Source of the DNA: Tubiluchus corallicola
Taxonomy: Eukaryota > Priapulida > Priapulimorpha > Priapulimorphida > Tubiluchidae
NCBI GenBank assembly: GCA_030141605.1
Contig: JAQGDQ010000378.1
Location: forward strand, 32,501 to 96,500
Length of the DNA stretch: 64,000 nucleotides
Direction: 5' to 3'
The notes below the pieces were generated by a model. That model saw only the letters and a list, made by a program, of their open reading frames with translations. It ran no database searches and had not been told where the DNA came from. Below are positions 25,047 through 38,219 of this stretch, in pieces; within the stretch, counting starts at the first letter, position 1, and each line of letters starts with the position of its first letter. The position numbers were made by a program, and so were the translations under genes.

Positions 25047-25263
25047 ATATCTAATCCAATGTGGTCCATGCTGGTTATCACTACGGAGCAGGTGCTGAGA
25101 TGGAAAACGCAACTGCCCGCCAGCTCACAGAACCGATGAAGCCGTTCCATAGCGACGATTTTATACCAGGTGCTCAACGACACAATGCAATGGCTTCGTA
25201 TGGACGAGACCAGCACAATGTAGAGGAGTGGGTCGAAAATAAATGGCATTCCGCCCCTGTAAC
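25047..25263 (-). repeat. Dispersed repeat R1, copy 3
   Basis: Reverse-oriented copy of the family at 20,434-20,655, matching end to end (GTTACAGGGGC.GAATGCC.TTTATTTTCGACC at one end and GGATTAGATAT at the other). Confidence 0.88.
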
Positions 25264-25749
25264 AATTATAAGAAGACTGTTTCTTCGTTAACATACGTGT
25301 TTATTATGTTCTCCAAGATAGTTCCTGATATTTTTTCGGGTGTATACTTCAGGTCCTAACGAAACACCGCAAAGAAGCCACATCAGGCGGGTCGGGGGCT
25401 ACTACGCAGCCGCTTTTCTCGCCTATACGTCATCTACTAATGACTGCAACTGTCTTTAGATTGTTAATTCACATTAAAAGTTCTCACTCGACGGGACAAA
25501 AGCTGTCACAGCGTCGTGTGAAATGCGCCATTAGGAAGCGTAGTTTATTACGATGTGCAGTTTATTACTCTCAGACTGTCAAATGTTATAAGTTATTACG
25601 CTATAGCGTGTGCTTGTTTATCAAGGCAGGATAACAGAGTCTACATAATGATAAAAACCACAAACAATGGCCATTCTCCCATTGAACTTATACTTATATG
25701 TTTCAAATTTCAAGTTTATTTATTTATTACATACTGAATATAAACATTA

Positions 25750-25751
<2 letters not shown>

Positions 25752-25845
<94 letters not shown>

Positions 25846-25846
25846 A
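25752..25846. repeat. (TCA)n trinucleotide microsatellite
   Basis: About 31 uninterrupted TCA/ATC units. The poly-Ser (or poly-His) frame is a by-product. Confidence 0.97.
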
Positions 25847-26402
25847 CGCCCGTCACGTCTATAGTAGACATTGGGCAGGCAGAATTCTAAAATAAAAGAA
25901 ATCTGCCTTCAGACAGGTAAACTTACTGATAACAAATTAGACAGAGAAAACCTTGGCATGACGATACCGCCGCATTTCGCCTAGGCTACCTCGGAAAAAA
26001 GGAGAAACAAAAGTTAAATGGGTTGACGATAAAAAGGGGAGCAGGAAACGCGGGATGGTGATGGAAAGGCAAAGGATAATTGATGTGTTAAGCAGATGTT
26101 ACACGGACAAAGATACACCCAATTGCTAATAGAATTTTTAATTATCAATGCAAAACAATGTGCTACACTACGTCCCATGCAAATCACGTACGTAGCAGTT
26201 TGTTTGACATACATTACATACATTGATGTACATTTTAATGCAATGCAGCTTGCAGTATCTTTTTAAGGTTCTGAGTTTTGTGTAAGTTGACATACAAATC
26301 AGAATAAGTGAAATTTTCATTTTTTAGTACTTTAGTTTATCTACAAAGTTATATGTTTCTCTGCTTAGCAGAAAATGATCATAGATGGACTTGTTACTTA
26401 CC

Positions 26403-27006
26403 TTAAAGCAAAACCAGGCCCAGTCTTGAACTGTAGGTCAAAACAATCTACTCTTTAAACAGTAGAAGGAAACATACTATTTTTTCAAAAATGGCTTACG
26501 TGAAAGAATTACTAATTACAATTTCGCGTTCGTGCCACTAGTTCTTCGCTGTTACATTTCGCCATTCGCTAGTTAGAAGGGCATTAGCGTCGGCATTTCG
26601 AAAACGCATTGCACAAGAAACAGGCGCTGTACCTCTCAGTTCAGATGTGTTTATGACGAACTACACACTATCAACAGCTCATGCGTGAGCACAGTGGTAA
26701 ATTTGAAATTCGAAATTTATCTTAAAACTTGCCTAGTTTTAGTACAACATACTGTATATCTTACAGTAGCACTGTACTTTAATTTTCGCTGTCACAAACA
26801 AGTGGAATACGCTCGTGGAATATTTTTGCTGTTGAAAACAGTTCGTGATGTCATGAATAGTTGGGTTCACCCGCCATTAATTAAGATTTTAATCTATTAT
26901 TTAATTATCAGAAACGCTTTTGCAATATTAACTGTGTTAAAAAGTATACTTTTATCGGACTTGAAAATGGGGCAGTATATGAAAAATCATCCTGTCTTGC
27001 CTTGAG
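26403..27006 (+). mobile_element. TTAA-flanked MITE-like element T1, copy 1
   Basis: About 600 bp, present again in inverted orientation at 32,852-33,442. The left end is TTAAAGCAAAACCAGG; the reverse-complemented right end reads CTCAAGGCAAGACAGG, so short terminal inverted repeats are visible. TTAA flanks suggest a piggyBac-like, non-autonomous element; one end here has TTGA. The 106-codon frame inside is not preserved in the other copy. Confidence 0.75.
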
Positions 27007-27009
27007 CTC

Positions 27010-28930
27010 ATCTTCACACCATTAAAAATCAGCCAAAATTATTTTGTAAATTTTTACCAGAGCAGTGTCAGAATCTAACTGCCTGTCAATGGTCTCAAAC
27101 GCTAGAGCTGTCTCAGGCACCTTTGAAATTCATAAACAGGCTATATTTGACTGACAAAACCTCCAGAAGCAGTTTCCCCAGGTCACCCATTCATTTCTTA
27201 ACCAGGCTTGGAGCCGCTTAGGCCCTACAACCGTATGGTTAAGCATGTACTGCGAGCTCGACATTCGCCTATTTCCCTCGCCAGAAAGCAATGATTTTAT
27301 TTATTCGTTTATTGTGTATGTACCTATTGGTACTTGTTGGTTATGTACATTAGTGATTGTCAAAAACTGCGTGTTCTTAATGTGCGCACAGTTAACTGCA
27401 GACATAATGAAAATTTTTATAAATTTGAACTACGACGGCACATTTTGCTTGAAAAAAGTCAAAATGTAGAAATGCGCAATTTTTGGTCGAGGATAATTTG
27501 ATTTTTGTGGGGATGACCCATTGAAAAAAAGCCAAAGACATTTAGCCTCATAGTTAAATCTTTCCAGTATCTAATAATAGCATCTGTTTCTGTAATTTGC
27601 TAACTTAATAACGGGCTTAATATGGGGCTTTGCTCGAAGTTACTAATGCCTGACTTCGCTAGCATAGTCTTATTAAGTGGACCTGATAAATTTAATTAAA
27701 TTCTAAATTAAATTCTAATTAAATTTCTAACAGCGTCAATAATCGACCTTTCCAGATCACGTGGGAGTTGTTGGAAATGTCAGTAATGCCTGGCATAGTT
27801 AGCACAGTCTTTATGTTATTAAGTGGACTTCTTAAATTAACAGTTTACATAGTCTAGCCTTTTTCGCAGCTCATCATGACAGCAGTTTCCTTAGCTGCTC
27901 TCAGTCAATCAGTTATGGTTGTAAACGCTGTTGGGGGGGGGGGGGTACATTTCAAGTGCTATAAATGTGGCCTTGTGTTTTCGATTACAGCTAGACCACC
28001 AAGCGTAATAAATTGATTTTTTCCGCAGGTAAAAATAAAAAAACTTTTATAAAGTAACATACTGACTGACATTGCACCAGTTGGTGATATTAGGCTTGAA
28101 TGCACAAAAATAGCGTATTACTTCTATATCTCAGCCTATTTGTTACGATGAGAATAGCTCAGTTGCCAGCATGTGTTAAGAGCAACCAAAGTTAAACAAC
28201 AGTGGATGAACAGTGCAGGCACTAATTATTTCTTCTTCCTGTTTCCTTCTGTCTAGACTGTCTTACTATTTCAGCTGTTTCTATCGAAAAATCTAATTGT
28301 AAAAACACACCTTTGCCGATTAAGAGTCTCCCCTTACTAATTTTCCTTGGTAATAGAGTTTCCTCTTACCAGATTTTCATTGATAATAATATCATAGGCC
28401 TGCCATGTTCTGAGCTTGCCACAATCATTAAGCCAGCATTAACTAGTTCCGGCCTTTGAGGGCTGAATCCCAGCATCTGCTATGCAAACTATTCAAAAAT
28501 AAGTTTTAATAACAACCTTTTATGTTGCTTAGTTTATTCCTTTCAAAAAAACGTACTCCGAAAACGATTAATAATAATTATGTTTACCAGGCTTACTCCT
28601 AATTATGCAGGATAGGTGTGAAAATTGCTGCGTTGCGCCATCTCTTGAGCACTGTCTAAAGTAGAATTGAATAAGGGTTCGCTGCTGAAATCGAGCAACC
28701 CGCAAGTGACATTGCTTGACCAATCCTAATCTTCGCGTTTCTGGAAAGAAGAAACATTTTTTTGAAGGCATGTTTCGTGTTTTTTTTATTTTAACATCAC
28801 CTTTAATTTACAGACAGCATTGCAAGCAAAATGTGTAACATTCAGATCAGCTTTGTTGTTTGAAGGGATTATACTAAATGAAGTATTATTTCCACATTCT
28901 TGTCATTGTTATTAAAAATTTTACGAATTA
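27010..28930. other. Intergenic sequence with a poly-G run and a possible 5S-like SINE head
   Basis: No gene recognised. A run of about 11 G lies near 27,932. Near 28,150-28,220 TAGCTCAGTTGCC and AAGTTAAACAAC resemble pol III A-box and 5S-type internal sequences, but the match is weak. Confidence 0.4.
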
Positions 28931-28944
28931 CGATGATGGTGATA

Positions 28945-28992
<48 letters not shown>
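28931..28992. repeat. (GAT)n trinucleotide microsatellite
   Basis: About 20 GAT units with one or two interruptions at the left end. Confidence 0.95.
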
Positions 28993-29583
28993 CAGGATGT
29001 AACGTATTTGTTTACTAAAGGATAGAAAAACAACGAGGATTAGTACCGGATAATCAAATTTTATTACATCAAAGCATTGTTAATTCAATATAGAATCTAA
29101 ATTATTAAGCCTGTTTACACTATGGAGAAGACTATGGGGTGCATCCCGAATCTACTAAACTGCTTCCAGACACTTTAACGACTTTGTCCACTGAAGCTCT
29201 TGTTTAGATTGCACGTAGATTTAGGAAACAATTTGTGGACTTAATGTGGACTTATTAGAAACACGCTGTCAGCGCCTCAGAGTGCAATAAATAGTGGTCG
29301 GACAACACTGTTCCAGTTTATCTTAGCGAAAATAAGTATAATTTCTAAATTTTTGTTTCCTGTTTGCATAATTTTGCTGACTATATTATGAGAGTAATTT
29401 CTGCCTAGTGTAAACGGAATTTATCATTTTCCTCGATTAGTGTAAAAGCTTCCTGCATCTTACGGATCCTGTAATCTTGAGAGGCATGATCAGAACATGC
29501 CAAACTGAATTGTCTGGAAGTTTATGAAGCTCCATTCTTTTTAAGGCCACACACCTTATCCACGCACACAACTACACCATGCC

Positions 29584-29775
29584 AACAATCTTGCAGAACA
29601 CATTTGGGCGATCCTCAAAGACAGAGTGGAGCTTGAGGTAATCCAAGCACTTATCATAAGTCAGTATCCAAGGACAGACTTACAAGACGACTGTAAGAGG
29701 TATTGGAGGATCTTAAGTCTGACACAGATCTCTTCGAGCTTCCAATCATACCTATCAAGACTGCAGGGTATGTGA
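29584..29775 (+). mobile_element. Probable Tc1-like transposase C-terminal relic
   Basis: A 63-codon open stretch without a start reads NNLAEHIWAILKDRVEL, then LQDDCKRYWRIL and SFQSYLSRLQGM before TGA. This resembles the end of Tc1-type transposases (NPIE.W..LK..V, then EEW..I and L..SM). About 90 bp upstream HDQNMP may be a corrupted HDNAP motif in another frame. Divergence is heavy and the call is tentative. Confidence 0.45.
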
Positions 29776-29799
29776 GGCGTACGAGGTTTCTGCACTAAA

Positions 29800-31430
29800 A
29801 TTAATATTTGCGACATGATAGACTCAGCATTGGTAGACTAATATTTTGATATAATAATCTCTTCTGTGTGGTTGCTGGTTATTTTTGAATGCACTTATCA
29901 AGAGGTTACGTTACACCTCACAGCGAAGTGGAGATAATGATGAGGACATGTGACACCTTATCTCACCAAGCACCATACTCTTGCTTTTGGGCTTTTCGTG
30001 AGGGCTAACAGGTGAGTTAAAATTATGCAATTTTTTCTATATTTTAGTTTTTGAAGTGAAACTTTGACATCTACCATAGGTTATTTCTGCACTCTAAATT
30101 TAACTTTCTCCTCCAAAGAACGAATTTAATTTCAACCGATTTGTTATACTTTCTTTTATGGACATGTAAAGAATGGTATTACGTTAAACAGCGGACATAC
30201 TAAGTTCTTCTATGTTATCAACTTTCATGGATTAAAAGTCAGTAAGATATTTAGGGTCTGCAGGTACTACGTAAGCTTTGCGAATAATGAGAGTCGTGCG
30301 AATACCAGAAAATCGAATCTTTGACGTCACCATTTCTTGTGTACCTACGCATAAACCATTGAAGCTCTGAAAACTGCATCCTGCTTTACTTGTCCGAGAT
30401 TATTGATTGGTAAGTATCTAGTTATTTGCAACTATCTTTAAATTTATAGAGTACTTTACTGTGTAATGTTAACTTGTGTAAGGTTTAGAACCAAAAGTGC
30501 GACTTTTATTTTAAACTTTTACCAGTCGTTGGCCACTCCTATAATAGTCCCATTGGTTTTGCCTGAATATTGGATTATGCCTGTCTTAACTTTGCTCAAC
30601 GTTTTCACTGTAGACCTCTCACAAAATATGTAACCTTTCTGAGGTTGAACATATGCTCGGTTTCTACGGAAAATTGAAGTCATAATATCTCTTCCAAGAT
30701 CTCATTGATTACGAACAAAACCTGTTTACTACTTACTACTAGATAATTATAGTATATACTATTACTAGTAGTAGTACTACACTGACAAATTTTGTTGTAA
30801 TTTTATTTATTAAGTATTTCGCGAGGCTGCTTTTAATGAGTTTTGTATTGATAGAATAGTGGTGGTCGCTTTAAAAATTTATGCTGATGCCTGTTATTAT
30901 TGTCATTGCAATTATCAAAATTGATTATCAGTTCAATTTCGTTTATTTCTCAGATATGTTACAAACACATTGGCAAGCGTACAAAAAGTACTGAAAACTA
31001 AAACAACGATATCTACTAAAATTATGTATGGTACTAATTAATGTTTACAAATATTTGTCGTTGTCAATTTTTTGTCATGTTTGAAAATGCATTCTTATTT
31101 CTCTCTAAGTTTGTTTCTGCAGTCAGTGTAAAATTGTATAGTTCTATAGGTTACCATATATATATAATATATAAATCAATATATAAATCTTGGGAAGATC
31201 ATGTTCAGCAGTTTTAGCATTAAGAGAGCATAGTAGCCAGCATTTATTTTATTGCTTCATAGATCTGTCTTCTACGTAGGCAAATGTCAAATGGATAGCA
31301 CCCATTTTATACATTCTTGTTTGTTGTATATTTGTACCATTGTTTGTCCGCGACGATTTATTGATTTTACTTTTTACCTATAATAACATAAGTCATCCTG
31401 TTGTTGGGTTGGTGTTTGTAAACTTTAAAT
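29800..31430. other. Sequence upstream of the catenin gene, no features recognised
   Basis: AT-rich sequence with no supported exons. Any non-coding first exon of the catenin gene could be here, but I cannot place it. Confidence 0.4.
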
Positions 31431-31431
31431 A

Positions 31432-31520
31432 CAGTCAAACTTCATTATAACGCCAGGTCTATGACACCACTAAATGAGGCATTGTAGCGGGGTTGGTGGT
31501 AAGTCGAGGTTCACCAGATA
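31432..31520 (+). mobile_element. Pogo/Tigger-like MITE fragment
   Basis: CAGTCAAACTTCATTATAACG preceded by TA is the terminal sequence of the element at 43,012-43,164. The internal GGGGTTGGTGGTAAGTCGAGGTT resembles that copy's inner right part. The far terminal repeat is degraded, so only one end is intact. Confidence 0.6.
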
Positions 31521-31867
31521 TTGACAGTTAATCCTGTACAGAACTTTAATTTAGCTCCTCAGTTAATCTTGATATGCAATAAGTAGTATTTTTATGTTAA
31601 TCCACCTGTTAAATAATGTTAATGCATTTTTTGCATTAACAACACAGATTTTTTTTGTACATAGATGCACTTACCTGATGTAGTCATATAAAAGCATGTT
31701 TTTTTATTTAAAACATAAAACACAATGATATTATTATAACATACAAGCCATCTTTTACATTTGAGGATATTTATTCTTAATATAGATCTGTTGTACATCA
31801 ATTTAAGTGGGTATTTAAATAAATTTTATTTTTTTCCAATTTGACGTATGTTCTTTTCACATTACAG

Positions 31868-31962
31868 ATGCAGAATGGATTAGACATGTGGTAGCTGTAA
31901 TTGTTGCATGTGTTGGAAACTGAAGTTTGATTGGTTGGCATTTCAATTTCTACGTACAGCTA
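31868..31962 (+). other. p120ctn: Probable 5' UTR part of catenin exon 1
   Basis: TTCTTTTCACATTACAG ending at 31,867 is a good acceptor, so translation probably starts in an exon that is not the first. The interval holds a short upstream ORF (ATG at 31,868, stop at 31,892-31,894) and an in-frame TGA at 31,921 that rules out a longer N-terminus in this exon. The upstream exon is not identified. Confidence 0.5.
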
Positions 31963-32016
31963 ATGGCTGCAGAACCCAGGACACCTAGTGAAGTTACTAA
32001 AAGGACAACACAGCAG
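31963..32016 (+). CDS. p120ctn: Catenin coding exon 1 (start codon)
   Basis: Encodes [18 protein letters not shown] and ends at CAG|GTAACT, phase 0. The ATG has G at +4 but C at -3, so the context is only moderate. It is the first in-frame ATG after the TGA at 31,921. Confidence 0.75.
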
Positions 32017-35000
32017 GTAACTTTGTGATGTTAATCAAATTAAATTTCTTCTTGATGGATTGTTTGCAGTTTTCTGTGAACGTTTACAGATCTAATTACT
32101 TTACGGATGTCAGTACATCCCTTGCATTTGCGGGGTGTGTTAGTCGCAACAAAATGTAACACAGTAAGTTGTCTGAATGGCAAGTAGAATGTTTAAGTTT
32201 TATTCTCGGAACAGCCGAGACCTAAGAATAAATATCCAGAGATGAATATTTCAAATATTCTGGATACGACAACATTCTGCCATAAGCAAATTTGGATGCT
32301 TAGCGTGGTCAGAAGTTCTGCTCAGGTTTTCTTTTTACCTTTTCGGTGCTCATTTGGGTTTCTAAAATTCTGAAAGCTGCTTTCTGTGGTCATATAAAAA
32401 ATATGAGGTCTCTTTTGCCAGTTTAATAGAGAGATATCTGACTGACGTATTTTTACCATTGTTCAGTATTAGTTTTTCTAATTATCAGTGTACCATCTAG
32501 GATAATTATAGAGTTTTAAGCTTCTCTAAATACCAAGTCACACCTCCCTCCACGCTTGAGCTTTGTTGTAAAATTGTTTACTGCTGCTTGATTCACCTAG
32601 GTGACTAAAGTTACTAAAGTTACTACGACAAGAACTGTACAACGAGTTCCGGGGAGTCCTCTGTTCCTTCAAGATGGCAGCTACACGAGTGATTCTCCAC
32701 CGTATCATCACGGATCAGACGTAGTGGCGGATCACGGCGGAGGCGATTCGTACATGGAACAGACTGTGGAAACATTTACAGCGCCACCTGTGGAAATATC
32801 TAAAACTTATCACGTACGTGCAGAATGTTTTCACTTCTGTTTTTTATTCCTTTAAAGGAAGACGGGATGATTTTTCATGTAGTACCCCATTTTCAAGCCC
32901 GATACATTTTAGCACAATTAATGCTGCAAAAGCGTTCCTGATTAAAAACTTAATTAACGGCAGGCGAGCCCAACTGTTGATGACATCACAAACTAACATA
33001 ATTTTCAACAGCAAAATATTCCACAAGCATGTTGCGCACATTTGCAAAAGCAAAAATTAAAGTACAGTGCTCAGAGATAAGATATTCAGTCTGTAAGATA
33101 TTTAGTGTGTTGTACTAGAACTAGGCAAGTTTTAAGATAAAAAATTCAAATTTCAAATTTACCGCTGTCCTCACGCATGAGCTGTCGAACGTGTGTAGTT
33201 CAAACAGCACCTGTTTTGTGTAATGCATTTGCCGAATGTAGGTGCTAGTGCCCGTCTAACTACCAAATAGCGAAATGCATGTAACAGTTAAGAACTGGTA
33301 GCGCAAATGCGAAAATTGTGTTTATGTGGTAATAATTCTTTCACATAAGTCATTTTTGAAAAAGCAGTATATTCCCTTTCGACATTTTAAAGAGTAGATT
33401 ATTTTGACCTACAGTTTAACATTGGGTACAGTTTTGCTTTAAAGATTCTAGCTTGTCTGATGACTACAAATGTTTAAATTTAAGTTCAAATGTAAGTATA
33501 TTTCACGCCAATAAAAGCGTATACAAATACGTTAAAATATACATATATACATTATATAAAAACATATAATACGCATTAAAATATGTGCACGCATAAAAAG
33601 CAACTTATAATGAGGGGTGGTGTGGGGGAGGCACCAGAAGGAAATGCTTTTTGCATATTAAATGCTAAGAACTCATTCAGGTTGTCATATGTGTTTGCAA
33701 AAGCAAAAATTGAAATGTAGTACAGCTACCTGACTTTGATGATATTAACCCCTGCAAATTTCTAGTTTGCAGTTTTAGATCTTATATTTATCATCTGACT
33801 AATGCTTGATCACAGGGCTTGATGTTGTGCCCTGTGATGCCACAAATTTTATGACTGGATTATGTACTCGGTACAGTACTTATTTTTCTATTTGTCCGGT
33901 TACTAACTAAGCATAGGCATGCTTAACTTTGCTTGGCAAAGCACCATGATCACTCTTTTGAGTCGATAGTAAAGTGTCGGCTTCCCATACTGGATTGATG
34001 AGTCTCCATGGAGAACATTTCAAATTTTAATTTATATTTTTCTCAGTTTCAAGATGAAATTAGTAAAGTGGTTATTTCTTAATTCAGGTGCCGTAATTAG
34101 AGAAATCCTTGAAAATAATCAGAATACACTTGGGTAGTGAATATTTAATCGACGTAATTTGGCTTTTCTGTAACAGAGTTTTGAACGTTATGAGAAAGCT
34201 TAGCCGTTTGCATTGAAAATTCTGTTAGCTCACAACACATAGTTGCATATTGAATAGCATGTTAATGAAAAGTATTACATATTTCTTGTCCAGTATGTAC
34301 TGTTGTCAAACTGCAAAAACCGTACTGTAAATAATTCTATTCGGTATTCTTAAAAGTTTTTCATTTGTACAATGGATCAATTTTATTTGAAAGTTTTAAA
34401 ATTTTGATAGTAATTTTGTGCCTTAAATTATCTTCGATCTTGACTTGCATGGAAGAAAAAAAACCCGGCAACTGATCTTTTCGTGAATAAGCTAATTTTT
34501 GCTTGGCTGTTTCAACTGCCGCCAGTTAAATTGTTTGAAGTGTAAACTTGATTGCGTCTGATGTAATCTGAAGTTTCGCAAGCTGCTTTAACTCACATGA
34601 TAAACCCACTCTAGTGTTTGGCTTAGATGATTCCCCTGATCAATATGGCCATAAACTCTGGCAATTTAATTTGCTCTTTTGGCATTAGCAGCTTATGGTA
34701 TTTCTGGCGGCTGGCATTCTACACTGTGATGTTCAAATCGTACAGTAATGTGCACGTAATTTTTTAGTGGCTGTGAATTGGACAGCTACCATTGTTGACA
34801 TTGTTTTTGATGCTGCTGCTGTTATTGGTGTTGTTGTTATTGTTGTTGTTGTTGTTGTTATTGTTGTTGTTGTCATCAAAATATTTCTAACTCAAAATGC
34901 ACACGTGTTCTAATTCCTATGTTCTGTACCATGTTATGCATTATTTCCTTTAAGATAGGGTAAGATAAGAATATTTATTTCAAAATTCATAGAAACCATT

Positions 35001-38000
35001 ATATGTTTTTGTGTGCATGTGTGAGGTTGTGGGTGTTTGTGTATGTGTGTAATATACATATGTATGTGTGTGTGTGTGTGTATGTATACATAATTGATCT
35101 CACGTTAAATACTAATTTGATCACATAGTGAAAGGGACGAAGGGGCAAGTTATCTAATCATTCTCCAGGGGAGTTATTAAACAGTGATTTATGAAGTTGA
35201 ACAGTTCACTATATATAGACTAGATTTGAATGAGGATTTTATACTAAACATAAACAGTTTTTCAAGAAATAGTAACCATCAATTAAATTAAGTTTGAAAA
35301 AATATAGCAAGTAACAGTTATAGATATTTAATAATAAATATTTGCAAACTACCCGAATAGTTGTTACATATAAATTTTAGCTTTTGATATAACACACACA
35401 TAACAATAAGTTTGCTTATAATATAGAGTTGAGCAGATCACGAATATTTTGATAGTAAATGGGAATGAAGCCTCGTTTGAAAGGCATTTTGTTTCTTGAT
35501 TCTTTGAAGAATTATTCACTCATTTCTCATTAATGAGTGTTTTTGTAAAGTTTACAGTTGTAAATTATTTCTTTATTCGTTTTTGTGTTCTTAAAGTCAC
35601 ATTGTTTTTCCCTAATAATAACCTTTCAATACTTGTACAAATAGCGAGCTTACAGTGAATGTAACATTTCTATATCATCATCATCATAATGGCAATGCAG
35701 CACTGTTTTGCCAGGTGTAGCATATATTTTAAATTAAGTATTTTCCTTTCTAGTTACATAATTCTTTCAAACAACTAAGCGCAATGCTAAGTAATATAAC
35801 TTTGTATGGAAAGTTTTTTTAAACATACGTTAAATTTCCCTTTTCTTCCTTTTCAAGGAAAATTCACTTTAGACGTGCATGAATTAATACTTTCCTGTGA
35901 AATACTTTTACGAGTCATCCAATAAATTCCAGGTTTTCCCTGGCGGGGAAGAGGAATTTCTAGAAGAGGTCTACCCGCCTCCTCCGGAGGAGTACAGCAA
36001 CAACATGAATAGACAGATAACTTATAATAATCGGCTTCCAGTCAATCAGGTAAATATGTGTGTATGTCTCGTGTTTAGTAACTGCTTGTTTATAGCAGTG
36101 TTTATCATGTGCGTTTGGTGTAGAGTAACTGTCTGTTTTGCTGTGTTTAGCACGATAATTATCTGTTAAGCATTGTTTAGCCGCCAAGTTCACATGCACA
36201 CATTTTTCAAAGAGCAATGAAAAATAGGCATGCATTGAAAATATTTAAAGTGCATGTGTTTTGCATATAAAAGTTTTGTTGTTGTTGCAAGTGCTGTGCT
36301 AAAACATTGTAGTGTTAATTGTAAGGATGTTAAACCATACAAATTTGGCAACACGATGACAATACGATACGATCCTTTTTCCAACAATATGATAACGATA
36401 AACTATTTTTTAAACTATGCGATATGATGCGATAAATTATTTAGAACGATAAAAGTGATACTGAGTTAGACAATTTATACAACAACAGGAAAAGCATCAT
36501 TAAAAAGCATCTGTATACTTAAATGGCTGCTGGTTATGAAACACAAGTTTGTTTGTCATAATGATTCATGAGTAAGTAAGCTCCGACAGATAAGCATATT
36601 ACTGCGATGAAAATATTTACATATTCGAGCTGCACATGGCTGGGAAAGTGACACAAAAAATCTAGTACAGTGTATTTGATATCAGCGCATCAGTATCAAA
36701 GTGTTTAAGGTGTCTCTATACTTTGTCAGTATGATTCAGAATGAAGATAGCAATTATTGCCAGACAAAAGTACAAGAAATGATTAGGCATCTAACAAGCT
36801 TGTAATTTTAAATAATTCTTTTTACCCACTTCTTTGCGAAATTACTGTAAATAAATGGAAAAGAATAGAGAAGAGATGTTATAAAGGTAAGCAATAAGCA
36901 TCAATACGTGCCAGAGTGGATACGATAATGATATCCTTGGAATAATATCGATCTGATAATGATAAAAAAATTTGTATCGATACGATAATCAATACGTAAT
37001 AGTTATTGTTAACACCTCTAGTTGATTGTACGATTTCTTTAATAATTATTTTGCATCTTGATAATTAAAAAGTTTGGCTGAATAAATTAGCATAAAATTC
37101 AAAGCTCCTCATGGTCTTTCTTTTTTCTAAAATAGACAATAAAGTTGTTCTGTAAAACAAGTGTTCTTGACGAGGTTATTATTTTGTTTCAGAAATATCC
37201 TACAGATGGCAGTGTTCCTGTGCACAGGAGAAATTTTCAACACAGGGGTAACATGGGCGGTGAAGACGGATACCGCTATCGTAATACGCCTTCTCCAAAT
37301 TCCGGAACTGATGGGGGATATGGTTAGTAAACTTGAACGTTTTATTGTCACTTCTTTTATATCTACATGACATAATTAAGATTTTTCTAATATATGCACA
37401 ATCTTCTTATTGTTTCACTTAACTTCGCGTTTTACTGGAATGCATTAGCGTTGTTAAGCGAGGACTTACTGTTTAATTTCATTTTTGCTGTATTATTTAG
37501 CACACTACAATGTAGGGTCCAGCACCCAATGGCTGTCTTGCTTATGGTACAACCTTGTAGCTGGACCGGAATCTACCTTACTGTCAAGTATAATCTTCTA
37601 CTGTGAAATCCTGGGCTGTCTCAGTCGAGTGTACCTTTAATGTGGTAAATAGCTACTGGCTATATGGCAAGCAAACTGTCCAAACAAATAGCGAAACTGT
37701 GTGCCACCTTATCCATGCACTGACTAATTCAGGAGTGATTAACTATTCGTAGTAACACATTTTATCTGATTATTTAGATGGTCCGTGGCGAGATCCTGAG
37801 CTTGGTGAAGTACTGGAATTTCTCAGCCATCCGAACGATGACTTGAAAGCAAATGCAGCAGCCTATTTGCAACATCTTTCTTACGGAGACAATGATGTGA
37901 AAGTTAAGACAAGGTGCATGGTGTTCAGCAAAATTTCATACTCAAGTTTTAGAATAAATGACAGATAGTGACCTAGAAACAAAGTTTATGTCTGTCATTG

Positions 38001-38025
38001 TTTGTCATTTTATACTGACTCATGT

Positions 38026-38120
<95 letters not shown>

Positions 38121-38185
38121 TTCTCTCTATTTGTCTTTTTCAGCCTCTATCTATCTTTCTCATTCTTTCTATTTGTATTTTTCAG

Positions 38186-38219
<34 letters not shown>

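Noticed and set aside
25752-25846. Poly-Ser protein segment
   Set aside because: It is an uninterrupted TCA microsatellite.
26685-27005. 106-codon frame
   Set aside because: It lies within the T1 MITE and is not preserved in the inverted copy at 32,852-33,442.
28150-28220. 5S rRNA-derived SINE
   Set aside because: Only short resemblance (AAGTTAAACAAC); no full internal promoter and no second copy in the window.
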